Part shown: one piece after another, positions 38,962 through 39,662 of the stretch
Layout of the letters: the number at the start of each line of letters is the position of its first letter
Numbering within the stretch: position 1 is the stretch's first letter
Source: Aquificaceae bacterium
Lineage (GTDB): Bacteria > Pseudomonadota > Gammaproteobacteria > Thiotrichales > Thiotrichaceae
Assembly: GCA_003972955.1 (NCBI GenBank)
Contig: QOAQ01000028.1
Span: 1-39,662, forward strand
Direction of reading: 5' to 3'
Length of the DNA stretch: 39,662 nucleotides
Position numbers and translations under genes: made by a program
Notes under the pieces: model-generated
Database searches by the model: none
Told to the model about the DNA's origin: nothing
Seen by the model: only the letters and a program-made list of their open reading frames with translations

Positions 38962-39662
38962 ATGAGTAAACGTAAAATTCTAGTCACCAGCGCCCTCCCC
39001 TATGCAAATGGCCCTATTCATTTAGGTCACATGGTGGAATACATCCAAACTGATATTTGGGCACGATTTCAACGTCTACGTGGCAATACCTGCTATTACG
39101 TTTGTGCAGACGATGCACATGGCACACCCATTATGCTACGCGCTCAACAAGAAGGCATTGAGCCTCAAGAGCTAATTGACAAATCAAATATTGAGCATCA
39201 AGCCGACTTTGCCGATTTTAATGTCGCCTTTGATAATTTCCATTCAACTCATTCCGATGAAAACCGTGAATTATCCTCCGCCATCTATCTTGCAGCTAAA
39301 GAAGGTGGGCATATTAGCCAAAAAGTCATCAAGCAGTCCTATGACCCTGAAGCCAATATGTTTTTACCTGACCGCTTTATCAAAGGTGAATGCCCTAAAT
39401 GTGGTGCAGCAGACCAGTACGGTGATAATTGTGATAACTGCGGTGCAACCTATTCCACTACAGACGTTATCAACCCTTACTCTGTTGTAACAGGTGCAAC
39501 CCCTATCGAAAAAGACAGTGAACACTACTTCTTTAAACTCAATGATTTTGCTGATTTTCTAAAAGAGTGGATTGATAGTGGTTCTGTGCAAACCGAAATC
39601 GCCAATAAAATGAAAGAATGGCTCAATGATGGTTTAAGTGACTGGGATATTTCTCGTGATGC
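38962..39662 (+). CDS. metG: Methionyl-tRNA synthetase, 3'-truncated by window edge (absent from the ORF track)
   Basis: [66 protein letters not shown]; zinc-binding CPKCGA...CDNCGA. Confidence 0.97.
   Translation, partial: MSKRKILVTSALPYANGPIHLGHMVEYIQTDIWARFQRLRGNTCYYVCADDAHGTPIMLRAQQEGIEPQELIDKSNIEHQADFADFNVAFDNFHSTHSDENRELSSAIYLAAKEGGHISQKVIKQSYDPEANMFLPDRFIKGECPKCGAADQYGDNCDNCGATYSTTDVINPYSVVTGATPIEKDSEHYFFKLNDFADFLKEWIDSGSVQTEIANKMKEWLNDGLSDWDISRD

Noticed and set aside
39176-39490. 104-aa plus-strand ORF in the track
   Set aside because: Out of frame within metG, whose reading frame (start 38962) runs off the window and is clearly homologous

Overview
The window is an AT-rich chromosomal segment with gammaproteobacterial-type gene content. 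It is mostly housekeeping: Bat aerotolerance genes, clpB, folP, pyrD, rsmJ, slyX, argG, murB, pit plus a DUF47/PhoU-like gene, rlmH, rsfS, nadD, proA, holA, rnfH, ratA, smpB, a LysR regulator, ccoS, bioC, bioH, plsY, dapE, bpt, and a metG that runs off the right edge and is missing from the ORF track. Three things stand out. (1) A minus-strand block at about 32.9-38.7 kb resembles an actinobacterial conservon: a CvnD-type small GTPase fused to a roadblock-like C-terminus, a second roadblock-like protein, a Cache-HAMP sensor with no output domain, a small membrane protein, an exported rhodanese, a LysM protein and a Crp/Fnr regulator. (2) There is a dense set of short non-autonomous palindromic elements. 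One MITE family has three full copies with 3-bp TSDs plus a solo end. A second MITE is nested inside a palindromic repeat and has rewritten the ArgG C-terminus. Several REP-like families are also present. (3) A GT4 glycosyltransferase sits beside a formyltransferase-like/beta-propeller protein, next to a degenerate FimX-like PAS-EAL protein. A brnTA toxin-antitoxin pair is also present. No rRNA, tRNA, CRISPR array or transposase gene was recognised. All family assignments come from reading the translations by eye; no searches were run.
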